DNA of 16,810 nucleotides from assembly GCA_013205645.1 (NCBI GenBank), contig JABMMH010000048.1, positions 1 through 16,810 on the forward strand, in the 5' to 3' direction. The first letter of the stretch is position 1, and each line of letters opens with the position of its first letter. Shown piece by piece: positions 7,056 to 14,979 of this stretch. The notes under the pieces are model-generated. The model saw only the letters and a list, made by a program, of their open reading frames with translations, did not search any database and was not told the origin of the DNA. This DNA comes from Polaromonas sp. (GTDB taxonomy: Bacteria > Pseudomonadota > Gammaproteobacteria > Burkholderiales > Burkholderiaceae_C). The position numbers and the translations under genes were made by a program.

Positions 7056-8189
7056 ATGAACTTGAAACTTAACTTGTCCGTGGCCGCCATCATGACGCTG
7101 GTCGCTGGATTTGCCGCGGCGCAGGAGACGCAGGTCGTCAAGATTGGCCACGTTGCGCCCATGTCCGGCGGACAAGCGCACTACGGCAAGGACAACGAAA
7201 ACGGCGTTCGCATGGCGATTGAAGACCTCAATGCACAAAACATCGTCATTGCTGGCAAAAAGATCAAGTTCGAAATCGTGGCCGAAGATGATGCTGCCGA
7301 CCCGAAACAGGGCACAGCGGCCGCACAAAAACTGTGCGACTCGAAAGTCGCCGGCGTCGTTGGGCACCTGAACTCCGGCACCACCATTCCGGCCGCCAAG
7401 ATTTACAACGACTGCGGTATTCCACACGTCACGGGCGCCGCCACCAACCCAAGTCTGACCAAGCCCGGTTACAAGACGACTTATCGCATCATTGCCAATG
7501 ATGACGCACTTGGCGCTGGCTTGGCTTTTTATGCCGCCGATACACTCAAGCTGAAAAAAGTCGCCATTATTGACGACCGCACCGCTTATGGCCAAGGTGT
7601 CGCAGAAGTCTTCAAACGGACGGCTTTGCAAAAAGGCATGCAGGTCGTTGACGAGCAATTCACAACCGACAAAGCCACAGACTTCATGGCCATCCTGACA
7701 GCGATCAAGTCCAAGGCGCCTGATGCTATTTTTTACGGCGGTATGGACCCGCAAGGCGGCCCAATGCTGCGCCAGATGCAACAACTCGGCATGAGCAAGG
7801 TCAAGTACTTCGGTGGTGACGGCATCTGCACCGTCGCGATTGCCAATCTGGCCGCCGGTGCCCAAACCCTGAACAACGTGGTCTGCGCAGAAGGCGGATC
7901 TTCATTGGCCAAAATGCCCGGCGGTGACGCCTGGAAAAAGCGCTACGACGCCAAGTACCCAGGCCAATTCCAAATTTACAGCCCATACACCTACGACGCG
8001 ACGTTCGTCTTGGTAGACGCCATGAAACGCGCCAAGTCAACCGACCCCAAGGTCTACACCGCGGAGTTGATCAAGACCAACTTCAAAGGCGTGACCACCA
8101 ATATCGCGTTTGAGCCGAACGGCGAGCTGAAGAATCCAGCCATTACCTTGTATGTCTACAAGGACGGTAAAAAGACCGCTTTGAACTGA
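7056..8189 (+). CDS. Periplasmic branched-chain amino acid type binding protein (ABC transporter)
   Basis: Type I periplasmic solute-binding protein of the LivK/LivJ group, which delivers branched-chain amino acids or related small molecules to an ABC importer. The product is 377 aa with a Sec signal peptide (MNLKLNLSVAAIMTLVAGFAAA, cleavage near QETQ). Mature landmarks are VVKIGHVAPMSGGQAHYGKD, VVGHLNSGTTIPAAKIYNDCGIPHVTGAATNP with the usual C...C pair (KLCDS and YNDCG), and YSPYTYDATFVLVDAM. No permease or ATPase gene is adjacent, so it stands alone and must use a transporter encoded elsewhere. It has its own terminator just downstream. The family is certain; the ligand is inferred from similarity to LivK. 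Confidence 0.92.
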   Translation: MNLKLNLSVAAIMTLVAGFAAAQETQVVKIGHVAPMSGGQAHYGKDNENGVRMAIEDLNAQNIVIAGKKIKFEIVAEDDAADPKQGTAAAQKLCDSKVAGVVGHLNSGTTIPAAKIYNDCGIPHVTGAATNPSLTKPGYKTTYRIIANDDALGAGLAFYAADTLKLKKVAIIDDRTAYGQGVAEVFKRTALQKGMQVVDEQFTTDKATDFMAILTAIKSKAPDAIFYGGMDPQGGPMLRQMQQLGMSKVKYFGGDGICTVAIANLAAGAQTLNNVVCAEGGSSLAKMPGGDAWKKRYDAKYPGQFQIYSPYTYDATFVLVDAMKRAKSTDPKVYTAELIKTNFKGVTTNIAFEPNGELKNPAITLYVYKDGKKTALN

Positions 8190-8202
8190 TTTTTAAGTAT
8201 TC

Positions 8203-8231
8203 AAAAAAAACCACCGTCAGGTGGTTTTTTT
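8203..8231 (+). terminator. Rho-independent terminator of the binding-protein gene
   Basis: The stem AAAAAACCACC / GGTGGTTTTTT closes a GTCA loop and is followed by a T tract. It starts about 14 bases after the stop codon at 8189. The symmetric A/T flanks mean it could also work on the other strand, but no minus-strand gene feeds it. Confidence 0.92.
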
Positions 8232-8279
8232 GTCTATCAAGGGGATTGATTCACAGAGACAGCTGATGCTTCTCCGATA

Positions 8280-9800
8280 ATGACTGCACCCATGACCTTG
8301 AATCTTGATTTTCTCAGCCTACCGTTGCTCGCTGCTTCAGCATTGATTTTCATCAGTGTGTTGGCTGGCGTCTTCTCTACACGGCTGGGATTTTCTTTTT
8401 TGCTGGCTTTTTTGTTGACCGGGATTTTTGCCGGTGTCGATGGCCCGGGTGGACTCGACTTCAGCGATTACCGACTGAGCTTTTGGGTTGGTAATATCGC
8501 ACTCGTCATCATTTTGTTGGACGGTGGCTTGCGGACCCATTACCCGACCTTTCGCACGGGCTTGAAGCCGGCCTTGCTGCTGGCTTCTTTGGGTGTGATT
8601 TTGACGGCCGCCTTCACTGCGTTGGCTGCCGTTTACTTGCTTGACCTGAGCTGGACCAGCGCCTTTTTACTCGGCGCGGTGGTCGGATCGACCGATGCAG
8701 CGGCGGTTTTTTCCTTGCTCAAGACCTCTGGTGTTCAATTGAGTGAGCGTGTCTCGGCCACGCTAGAGATCGAGTCGGGCATGAATGACCCGATGGCCGT
8801 CTATTTGACCTTGACGCTGATCGGCTTGGCCACAGCCGCAGCCACGGGGGCGGCTCACGACCTGACCTTCACGCTGGTGGCCACATCCTTGATTTTGCAA
8901 TTTTTATGGGGTGGCTTGCTGGGTATTTTCACTGGCCGTGTCTTTGCGTTGTTGTTGCCGCGCTTGCCGAAAATCCAAGAGATCGGCTCTGTCATTGCGC
9001 TGTTATTGGGCATGGCCGGGCTGGTGGTTTTTGCCTTCACGACGTGGACCGGTGGCTCGGGCTTTCTGGCCGTCTATTTGTTCGGCATTGCCTTGAATCG
9101 ACGGGCGCCGGAGATCGTCAAGTCGGCCTTGTCGGCCCTTGACGGCTATGCCTGGTTGTCGCAGGCGCTGATGTTTGTGCTGCTGGGTTTGTTGGTGACG
9201 CCGTCTGAAATCGCTGGAACCGTCTGGCCTGCGCTGGGCGTGGCTGTCGTCTTGATGTTCGTCGCGCGGCCCTTGGCCGTGGCTATCTGCTTGTTTCCAT
9301 TGCGGTTTTCACGCAAAGAAGTCGCCTACATCTCATGGGTCGGCTTGCGCGGTGCGGTCCCCATCGTGTTGGCCATTTTCCCGTTCATGGCCGACTTGCC
9401 TGAAGCCCGCGTCATCTTCAACGTGGCGTTTGTGGTGGTTTTGGCTTCCTTGCTGTTTCAAGGCAGCACCATCGGCTGGTTTGCCCAGCGCATGGGCGTT
9501 TTATTGCCTGCCAATGATGACGCCTCCGGCGTCCGGGCCACCTTTGGCGACTTCACGCTACAAGCCAATGTCAGCGTTGCCGACCTGTGCGACTTTTATG
9601 GTTTGAAAGCCCCAGCCGATGCCGACCTGTGCGTTGACCTTTGGCTGGCCAAACTCGTCAAGCGGCCGTTGGTTGTCGGCGACCGTGTGGCCCTCGACTA
9701 CGCCGAACTCAGCGTGCGCAGCATGGTCGACGGCGAGGTCATCACCGTCGGCCTGAAGTTGCCGCTGGCGGCTGAAGACGTGCAGGACGAGCCGAGCTGA
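8280..9800 (+). CDS. CPA1 cation/proton antiporter, NhaP2/CvrA type
   Basis: Inner-membrane antiporter that exchanges K+ or Na+ for protons and contributes to pH and volume control. The product is 506 aa. Residues about 13-400 contain some twelve membrane segments. The ion-binding region shows VVGSTDAAAVFSLL (D139) and EIESGMNDPMAVYL (N169, D170), the ND pair of electroneutral CPA1 proteins. GLRGAVPIVLAIFP is the conserved late helix. Residues about 420-500 form a soluble C-terminal domain like the TrkA-C/transporter-associated regulatory domain of NhaP2; E. coli CvrA is longer (578 aa). ATGs at 8280 and 8292 are both possible and neither has a clear Shine-Dalgarno. K+/H+ exchange is inferred from resemblance to NhaP2. 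Confidence 0.88.
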   Translation: MTAPMTLNLDFLSLPLLAASALIFISVLAGVFSTRLGFSFLLAFLLTGIFAGVDGPGGLDFSDYRLSFWVGNIALVIILLDGGLRTHYPTFRTGLKPALLLASLGVILTAAFTALAAVYLLDLSWTSAFLLGAVVGSTDAAAVFSLLKTSGVQLSERVSATLEIESGMNDPMAVYLTLTLIGLATAAATGAAHDLTFTLVATSLILQFLWGGLLGIFTGRVFALLLPRLPKIQEIGSVIALLLGMAGLVVFAFTTWTGGSGFLAVYLFGIALNRRAPEIVKSALSALDGYAWLSQALMFVLLGLLVTPSEIAGTVWPALGVAVVLMFVARPLAVAICLFPLRFSRKEVAYISWVGLRGAVPIVLAIFPFMADLPEARVIFNVAFVVVLASLLFQGSTIGWFAQRMGVLLPANDDASGVRATFGDFTLQANVSVADLCDFYGLKAPADADLCVDLWLAKLVKRPLVVGDRVALDYAELSVRSMVDGEVITVGLKLPLAAEDVQDEPS

Positions 9801-9833
9801 TGTCGACGATCAGCAGATCGCCGAATTGCTTGC

Positions 9834-10853
9834 TTACTTCTTAGCCCGAATTTTGACCAGTTCAGCTTGGGCTTCATTCCAAAGGTCCATGCCGATATCT
9901 GCGCCAATGAGTGCGTAAACTTTGGTCAGCTTGGCGCGCATGCGGGCCGATTCAGTCGCAGATAATTCATTGATCAACATGCCTTTGGCTTTCAGGTCGC
10001 CAACCGCTTTGGCGGCTTCTTCGCGGGTGTCTTTGCGTTCAAAGTCGCGGCTGGTCTTGGCTGCATCAGTCAAGATTTGTTGCTCGGTTTTGGACAACTG
10101 GTCCCACCACTTTTTGCTGACCAAGACGATCCACGGGCTGTAGACGTGGTTGGTCACGGTGACGTACTTTTGTACTTCGTAGAACTTGCTCGACAAAATG
10201 GTGTTGAACGGGTTTTCTTGGCCGTCGACCGTTTTGGTTTCCAGTGCGCTGAAGAGCTCTGAGAAGGCCATCGGCACAGCGTTGGCGCCCAGTGTTTGAA
10301 AGCTACTCAAGTACACATTATTTTGCATCACGCGGAGCTTGACGCCGTCGAGGTCTTCCATCTTGGTGATAGGGCGCTTGCTGTTGGTCAAGTTGCGAAA
10401 ACCGTTTTCCCAATAGACCAGACCGACCAGACCTTTGTCTTGCAGCTTGGATTTGATCTTCTCGCCAATCGGGCCATCCAGAAGGGTATCGGCTTCTTTG
10501 GCGCTGCTGATCAAGAAGGGGGTGTCCCACAGCGCCATTTCTTTGGTGATGCCGACCAGTGTGGCGGTGGAACCGACCATCATTTCTTGCGCACCGCCGA
10601 TCAAGGCTTGCTGCATTTGCGTGTCAGGGCCAAGGGCTGCAGCGCCAATAGCGCGCACCTTCATCTTGCCGGCCGAGGCTTTTTCGACTTGCTCGGCAAA
10701 GACCTTGGCGGCGCGGCCTTGGTTACTCTGCTCGTTGAGGCCGTAACCAAAGCGGATCAAGCGGGGTTTGATGTCTTGGGCCACTGCCGCGACCGACGCG
10801 CCGAATAGGGCGGTGGCAGTGACGGCAATGAGCGTGCGACGAAAAATGGTCAT
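9834..10853 (-). CDS. dctP: TRAP transporter periplasmic binding protein (DctP family), probable gluconate/sugar-acid binding
   Basis: Extracytoplasmic receptor of a tripartite ATP-independent periplasmic transporter that captures an organic or sugar acid and hands it to the QM membrane subunits. The product is 339 aa with a signal peptide (residues 1-25, ending SVAAVA before QDIKP). Family landmarks are GFRNLTNSKRPI (151-162), DLDGVKLRVMQN with R174 (the arginine that pairs with the ligand carboxylate in DctP proteins), and VDGQENPFNT (209-218). AGGACC upstream of the ATG gives a reasonable ribosome-binding site. It is the last gene of the gntK operon, after a 53-bp gap that may allow separate, higher expression. 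Gluconate as substrate is inferred from the kinase and regulator next to it. Confidence 0.9.
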   Translation of the reverse strand: MTIFRRTLIAVTATALFGASVAAVAQDIKPRLIRFGYGLNEQSNQGRAAKVFAEQVEKASAGKMKVRAIGAAALGPDTQMQQALIGGAQEMMVGSTATLVGITKEMALWDTPFLISSAKEADTLLDGPIGEKIKSKLQDKGLVGLVYWENGFRNLTNSKRPITKMEDLDGVKLRVMQNNVYLSSFQTLGANAVPMAFSELFSALETKTVDGQENPFNTILSSKFYEVQKYVTVTNHVYSPWIVLVSKKWWDQLSKTEQQILTDAAKTSRDFERKDTREEAAKAVGDLKAKGMLINELSATESARMRAKLTKVYALIGADIGMDLWNEAQAELVKIRAKK

Positions 10854-10906
10854 AAAGGTCCTGAGGTTTTGTTGAAAGGGTGTGAAAGAACATTAAAAAG
10901 GATCGT

Positions 10907-12199
10907 TTAGCGCATCCAAGCTACTGGCGCGCTCACGATCTGGGGGAACAGGACGAAGGTAAAAAGAATGATCGAGTAGGTGATTAAAAATGGATTCACG
11001 CCCTTGATCACTTGGTGAAGCGACAGCCTGCCGACACCCGCCACCACATTCAGCACGGTGCCAACTGGTGGCGTGATCAGTCCGATGGCGCCGTTCAGGA
11101 TAAACATCAAACCGAAGTAAACCGGGTCAATACCGGCCTTGACTGCGATCGGCAACATCACTGGCGCAAAAATCAGGATGGTGGGCGTCAAGTCCAGCGC
11201 GGTGCCAATCACAATCAACACGATCATCATCACCAGCATCAACAAACGCGGGCTTTCCACCAGCGGGCCGAGCCAGCCGGTCAAGACATTGGGCAGGTCT
11301 GCCAGCGTGATCATGTAGCTGGCCACTTGGGCGCCCGCACACAGGAACATCACGATGGCGGTGGTCTTGGCCGCACGCACCAACACGCCATGCACTTGCC
11401 CAATTTTCATTTCGCGGTGGACGAAGAGGGCGACGACCAGCGCATAAAAGGCGGCCACCACGGCGGCCTCCGTGGGTGTGAAGATGCCGGTTTTCATGCC
11501 GCCAATGATGATGAGCGGCATCAGCAGGGCCCAGAACGCCTTGAGTGTGGCGCGCAGCCGCTCTTTCATGGGCAAGGCGGTGCCTTGCGGTAACTTCAGG
11601 TCCCGCAGCACCCAACGCCATGCCACGATCAAGCCCGCGCCCATGATCAAGCCCGGCACAATGCCAGAGACAAACAGGGCAGAGATCGAGGTGTTGGTGG
11701 TCACGCCATAAATCACAAAAGGCATGCTGGGCGGAATGATGGGGGCAATGATGCCGCCCGAGGCAATCAGGCCCGCCGAGGTGTGCATCGGGTAGCCTTG
11801 CTGCCGCATCATCGGCATCAAAATGGTGGCTAACGCTGCGGTATCGGCCAGTGCCGAGCCGCTCATGCTGGCCATCAGTACCGCCGCACCAATGGCGACA
11901 TAACCCAGTCCGCCGCGAATGTGGCCGACCCAGGCTTGCGCCATGACGATGATGCGCCGGCTGATACCGCCGCTGTTCATCAACTCACCGGCCAAAATAA
12001 AGAATGGCACGGCCAGCAGGGGAAAGCTGTCGACCCCGGCGACTAAGTTTTGCGCCAGCAATTGCGTGTCCCAAAACCCGAGCACCCAGGCCATGCCGGC
12101 ACCCGTCAGCACCAGCGCCAGTGCCATGTTCATGCCAATGCCCATCAGCACCAGCATGCCGGCCGAAAAAACGATGAAAGCGAGACCTTCGTTAGTCAT
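10907..12199 (-). CDS. dctM: TRAP transporter large permease (DctM family)
   Basis: Large, ion-coupled membrane subunit of the TRAP transporter, driven by the Na+ or H+ gradient. The 430-aa length is standard for DctM proteins. It is hydrophobic throughout, with about 11-12 predicted membrane segments. Characteristic stretches include VPFFILAGELMNSGGISRRI, SMSGSALADTAALATILMPMM, ASGGIIAPIIPPSMPFVIYG and GLITPPVGTVLNVVAGV, the last two being the pseudo-symmetric hairpin regions of the family. Six bases separate it from the dctQ stop. It forms the membrane complex with DctQ. Confidence 0.93.
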   Translation of the reverse strand: MTNEGLAFIVFSAGMLVLMGIGMNMALALVLTGAGMAWVLGFWDTQLLAQNLVAGVDSFPLLAVPFFILAGELMNSGGISRRIIVMAQAWVGHIRGGLGYVAIGAAVLMASMSGSALADTAALATILMPMMRQQGYPMHTSAGLIASGGIIAPIIPPSMPFVIYGVTTNTSISALFVSGIVPGLIMGAGLIVAWRWVLRDLKLPQGTALPMKERLRATLKAFWALLMPLIIIGGMKTGIFTPTEAAVVAAFYALVVALFVHREMKIGQVHGVLVRAAKTTAIVMFLCAGAQVASYMITLADLPNVLTGWLGPLVESPRLLMLVMMIVLIVIGTALDLTPTILIFAPVMLPIAVKAGIDPVYFGLMFILNGAIGLITPPVGTVLNVVAGVGRLSLHQVIKGVNPFLITYSIILFTFVLFPQIVSAPVAWMR

Positions 12200-12205
12200 C
12201 TTGAA

Positions 12206-12718
12206 TTACTCTACTTCTGCGCCGTGACCGAGGTCCAGCGGTGTTTGTTGAATCAGTTCGATCAGGGCCATGATGCCAATGGCGACGGTGCAAAGCAGCG
12301 CCGGCAGCGGCAGCAAAGCGGTCGGGTAAGCCAATACGACGGAGCGACTGTCTAGGCCGACCACGACTTGCTGCCAAGCGCCCCAGCCAACCAGCCCACA
12401 GCCCAACAAGACGGCTAGGCGAATCAGCGATGTCATGAGTTTCATGGGCAGCGGCTTGTTTTTCAGCATGCCGACCAAGCTGGTGAAGGCCATGTGCTCT
12501 CCCGCCGGGTAAGCCGCCGTTGCACCAATGAAAACCATCCAGACGAACAGCAGGCGCGAGAGTTCTTCGCTGGCTGCCAGGCCACTGCCAAAGCCATAAC
12601 GCAACACCACATTGAGGAAAACCGACACCGCCATCACCCCGAGGCAGCCGGCCATCAGCAAGTTGGCAGTGCGTTGAAATCGCCCAACAGGGGCGGGCGT
12701 GTGGTGTTCGGTGCTCAT
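12206..12718 (-). CDS. dctQ: TRAP transporter small permease (DctQ family)
   Basis: Small membrane subunit that supports DctM in the TRAP transporter. From the ATG at 12718 the product is 170 aa, beginning MSTEHHTPAPVGRFQRTANL, with four predicted membrane helices (about 19-40, 50-70, 90-112 and 130-155). SVFLNVVLRYGFGSGLAASEELSRLLFVW is the family-typical first hairpin, and FIGATAAYPAGEHMAF follows it. The start overlaps the gntK stop by ATGA. The frame continues upstream through gntK to 13048 without family character, so the longer form is rejected. Confidence 0.9.
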   Translation of the reverse strand: MSTEHHTPAPVGRFQRTANLLMAGCLGVMAVSVFLNVVLRYGFGSGLAASEELSRLLFVWMVFIGATAAYPAGEHMAFTSLVGMLKNKPLPMKLMTSLIRLAVLLGCGLVGWGAWQQVVVGLDSRSVVLAYPTALLPLPALLCTVAIGIMALIELIQQTPLDLGHGAEVE

Positions 12719-13218
12719 GCGGTTTCCTTGTGGGCCAGCCAATTGGTGACTTCGTCTTGCAGTTGTGTCATGGGGGCCATCGCGTCGACCCGCAAGACGC
12801 CGGGCTCGCCAGTCGGCGACTCCAGCGTCGCGAACTGACTGTCGACCAGCGTGGTCGGGAAGATGTGGGCATGCGCTCTGGCGGCCACGCGGATCAGCGC
12901 CTGCTCGCGCTGGATGTCCATGAAGACAAACCGCAAGCCGATATCGGCCTGGCGCAAGCGTTCTCGATAAGCCTGCTTGAGCGCTGAGCAGGTCAGCACA
13001 ACCCCGTTGGGATGGGCGCGTAACTGCTCGCAAAGGGTTGTCAGCCAACCCTCTCGGTCAGCGTCCGTCAACGGCACACCGCTTTGCATTTTGCGTCGGT
13101 TAGAGTCGCTGTGGTGGTCATCACCCTCAACCAGAGGTTTGTCCGTGGCTTGGGCCACCACAGCACCCAAGGAGCTCTTGCCGCAACCGGCGACTCCCAT
13201 GATCACAATAGAACGCAT
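12715..13218 (-). CDS. gntK: Gluconokinase
   Basis: Cytosolic kinase that converts gluconate and ATP to 6-phosphogluconate, feeding the Entner-Doudoroff or pentose phosphate routes. The 167-aa length matches the small P-loop gluconokinases (GntK/IdnK, about 175-187). The Walker A motif GVAGCGKSS lies at residues 8-16; LVEGDDHHSDSNRRKMQSG (29-47) carries the acidic and histidine residues typical of the family; LTCSALKQAYRERLR follows around 95-109. It is the first gene of the operon with the TRAP genes and starts 17 bases from a palindromic operator, divergent from a LacI-family regulator gene. Function is well supported; idonate or a related acid is the alternative. Confidence 0.92.
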   Translation of the reverse strand: MRSIVIMGVAGCGKSSLGAVVAQATDKPLVEGDDHHSDSNRRKMQSGVPLTDADREGWLTTLCEQLRAHPNGVVLTCSALKQAYRERLRQADIGLRFVFMDIQREQALIRVAARAHAHIFPTTLVDSQFATLESPTGEPGVLRVDAMAPMTQLQDEVTNWLAHKETA

Positions 13219-13233
13219 CGTCTGTCTTAATTT

Positions 13234-13261
13234 ATTGGATAGTGCTATCCAAACGAGTCAA
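13234..13261 (-). promoter_or_regulatory. Candidate gntK promoter overlapping operator 1
   Basis: On the minus strand a TTGACT hexamer (13256-13261) lies 16 bases from TCCAAT (13234-13239), giving 5/6 and 4/6 matches to -35 and -10 consensus. The palindromic operator fills the spacer and -10 box, so a bound repressor would block RNA polymerase. The implied 5' leader is very short (about 9 bases), which lowers confidence. Confidence 0.4.
13235..13252. promoter_or_regulatory. Operator 1 for the divergent LacI-family regulator
   Basis: TTGGATAGTGCTATCCAA is an 18-base inverted repeat with 8-base arms (TTGGATAG / CTATCCAA) around a central TG. Length, symmetry and a core of the GATAG(C)GCTATC type fit LacI-family operators. 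It sits 17 bases upstream of gntK. Confidence 0.75.
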
Positions 13262-13346
13262 ATAAAAAGTGACTGACCACCTGCGGAAGCCTTCGGAGGC
13301 AAAAAAATAGTGTGCATCCTAGGGATTGTCCGGCTGTCAATCAACT

Positions 13347-13364
13347 TGGGACAGCGCTATCCTA
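13347..13364. promoter_or_regulatory. Operator 2 for the LacI-family regulator
   Basis: TGGGACAGCGCTATCCTA matches operator 1 at 14 of 18 positions in the same register and keeps the central CG expected of LacI-family sites. It lies 45 bases upstream of the regulator's chosen ATG. A CTGTCA/TATCCT pair overlapping it could be the regulator's promoter. Autoregulation, and looping to operator 1 (centres 112 bp apart), are inferred. Confidence 0.65.
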
Positions 13365-13408
13365 TGACAATATGTTCCATTATCAGATCAGTAGTTTCCC
13401 TGTATCTC

Positions 13409-14434
13409 ATGAAATCCAGCGCTAACAGATCACGTGCCACAGGCCGCATCACCTTGGCTGATGTTGCCCGTGCGGCAGGCGTCAGTCCCATCACCGTGTC
13501 ACGCGCACTGCGGGGAGAGCGTGCAGTCGATCCAGAGCTCGTGGCCCGCGTGCAAACGGCGGTCTCTAAGCTCGGCTACCGGCCCAATCCAGCCGCCCGC
13601 GCTCTGGCATCGGGTGTTGGCAACCATGTGGCGGTGATGATCCCCATGCTGTCTAACGCGTTGTTTGTCGATCTTTTAGAGGCCATTCAGCGCACGCTGC
13701 GCCGAGCCGGTTACCAGACGCTGATTGGCGTCACGCACTACGACCCAGCGGAAGAAGAGATGCTGCTGCGCGAACAATTGCTGCACCGCCCGGCCGGCTT
13801 GTTGGTCACCGGCTTAGAGCGCAACGACGCCACCCGTCAGCTCATCGCGCAAAGCGGCGTGCCTTGCGTGCACTTGATGGAAGCTTCGGGCACTGCCGGC
13901 GTGTACAGCGTGGGTTTTTCACAAACCAATGCAGGGGCCGACCTGACCCGCCATCTACTGGCCCGTGGCTACCATCGAATTGCCTTTGCTGCCGCCCAGC
14001 TAGACCCGCGCACACTTCAACGCTTGGAAGGCTGGCGCCGTGAAATGCAGGCGGCTGGCTTGTACAACCCCAGCTTAGAGTGGCTCAACCCCGCGCCGTC
14101 GTCCATCTCGCTGGGCGCCCGCATGTTTGAGCAAATCATGGGGCAACAACCTGCGGTCGATGCGATTTTCTTTTGCAATGACGACCTGGCCCAAGGCGCA
14201 CTGTTGGCTGCATTGCGGTTGGATATTGCCGTGCCGCAAAGGGTGGCGGTGGCTGGTTTCAATGACCTCACTGGCAGCGATCAGATGCTGCCAAGCCTGA
14301 CCACTGTTCGCACGCCACGCGCAGAAATTGGTAACGCCGCGGCAAGTATGTTGTTGGCCTTGATGCGGGGTGAGTCAGTCGACTCGCCCTGCATAGATTT
14401 GGGCTATGAGTTGCTGGTACGCGGTAGCAGCTGA
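13409..14434 (+). CDS. gntR: LacI-family transcriptional regulator, probable gluconate repressor
   Basis: DNA-binding repressor expected to release the gntK-TRAP operon when a sugar acid or its phosphate binds. From the ATG at 13409 it is 341 aa. Residues 13-68 are the LacI helix-turn-helix (ITLADVARAAGVSPITVSRAL) and hinge helix (YRPNPAARALASG). Residues about 70-341 are the periplasmic-binding-protein-like effector domain (HVAVMIPMLSNALFVDLLEA, DAIFFCNDDLAQGALLA, VAVAGFNDLTGSDQMLPSLTTVRTP), resembling GntR/IdnR-type regulators. The frame is open upstream to a GTG at 13310 and an ATG at 13364, but these lie before or at the end of operator 2 and before the conserved N-terminus, so they are rejected. 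The symbol reflects the inferred role. Confidence 0.85.
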   Translation: MKSSANRSRATGRITLADVARAAGVSPITVSRALRGERAVDPELVARVQTAVSKLGYRPNPAARALASGVGNHVAVMIPMLSNALFVDLLEAIQRTLRRAGYQTLIGVTHYDPAEEEMLLREQLLHRPAGLLVTGLERNDATRQLIAQSGVPCVHLMEASGTAGVYSVGFSQTNAGADLTRHLLARGYHRIAFAAAQLDPRTLQRLEGWRREMQAAGLYNPSLEWLNPAPSSISLGARMFEQIMGQQPAVDAIFFCNDDLAQGALLAALRLDIAVPQRVAVAGFNDLTGSDQMLPSLTTVRTPRAEIGNAAASMLLALMRGESVDSPCIDLGYELLVRGSS

Positions 14435-14499
14435 GTTTTCCTGACCCACATGTTGGCACCGAATTTATACAAGCAAGTTTTCTGCTCTAAAGTTGAAAG

Positions 14500-14931
14500 T
14501 CAGCTCTTGGTTTGCGCGTTTTCAATAGCGGCTTGAGCGACATTACTGGCTTGTGCCGCCGCCTTGCTTTGAAGGACCATGCCCAAAAGCCGCGCACCGT
14601 GCTCGACGGCAATCGAGCCATACGACACATCGCCATTGATCATCGAGTCTTTGTGAAACTCAACACGCTCAGCTGCGTAAATATTGCCTTTGACTTTGCC
14701 TGCGACCAAGATGCGGTGAGCATGAATGTCCCCGGTCACCTCGCCGGTAGGACCAATCGCCACCGAAATTTTGTTCCCCGGTGCAGTCTCGATATTGCCA
14801 AAAACTTTGCCATCGATTCGAACGCTGTCTAACAACACCAAGCGACCAAAGACGGTGGTCGTGCGACCGACCAAGGTGTCAAACCTTTCTTGCGATGCTG
14901 TGAAAGATTTGTTCTTTAGTTTTTCAAACAT
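14500..14931 (-). CDS. Bactofilin (polymer-forming cytoskeletal protein)
   Basis: Self-assembling cytoskeletal protein that forms filaments at the inner face of the membrane and commonly recruits cell-wall enzymes. The product is 143 aa. After a short N-terminal tail, residues about 25-120 form the bactofilin right-handed beta-helix, seen as repeating Gly/hydrophobic strands (VFGRLVLLDSVRIDGKVFGNI, GEVTGDIHAHRILVAGKVKGNIY, INGDVSYGSIAVEHGARLLG). The C-terminal tail is Ala/Gln-rich and probably disordered. It follows the interrupted M23 peptidase gene by 48 bp on the same strand. Bactofilin-M23 pairing is known elsewhere, for example CcmA with Csd1 in Helicobacter shape control, so a role in cell shape or wall remodelling is likely. 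Confidence 0.92.
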   Translation of the reverse strand: MFEKLKNKSFTASQERFDTLVGRTTTVFGRLVLLDSVRIDGKVFGNIETAPGNKISVAIGPTGEVTGDIHAHRILVAGKVKGNIYAAERVEFHKDSMINGDVSYGSIAVEHGARLLGMVLQSKAAAQASNVAQAAIENAQTKS

Positions 14932-14979
14932 GGCAAGTGGCTCTGGTCAGGAATAAGTTGAGCATCGGGCTGCAGGCCT

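Noticed and set aside
7038..7865. 275-codon open frame antisense to the LivK-type gene
   Set aside because: It is the shadow of a gene with strong codon bias; it lacks recognisable domains, whereas the plus-strand product is a full-length binding protein with a signal peptide.
9807..9820. Hairpin CGATC-AGCA-GATCG between the convergent antiporter and dctP genes as a terminator
   Set aside because: The stem is only 5 bp and has no T tract on either side.
10296..11593. Long plus-strand open frames opposite dctP and dctM (10296-10808 and 11012-11593)
   Set aside because: The translations are low-complexity, His/Gln-rich or unstructured, and lie wholly opposite well-recognised TRAP genes.
12719..13048. 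Upstream extension of DctQ through gntK
   Set aside because: Gluconokinase on the same strand in another frame is clearly real, and the DctQ start overlaps its stop by ATGA.
13310..13408. GTG (13310) or ATG (13364) as the start of the LacI-family regulator
   Set aside because: These would place operator 2 inside or at the edge of the coding sequence and add residues not seen in LacI proteins; the ATG at 13409 fits the helix-turn-helix position.
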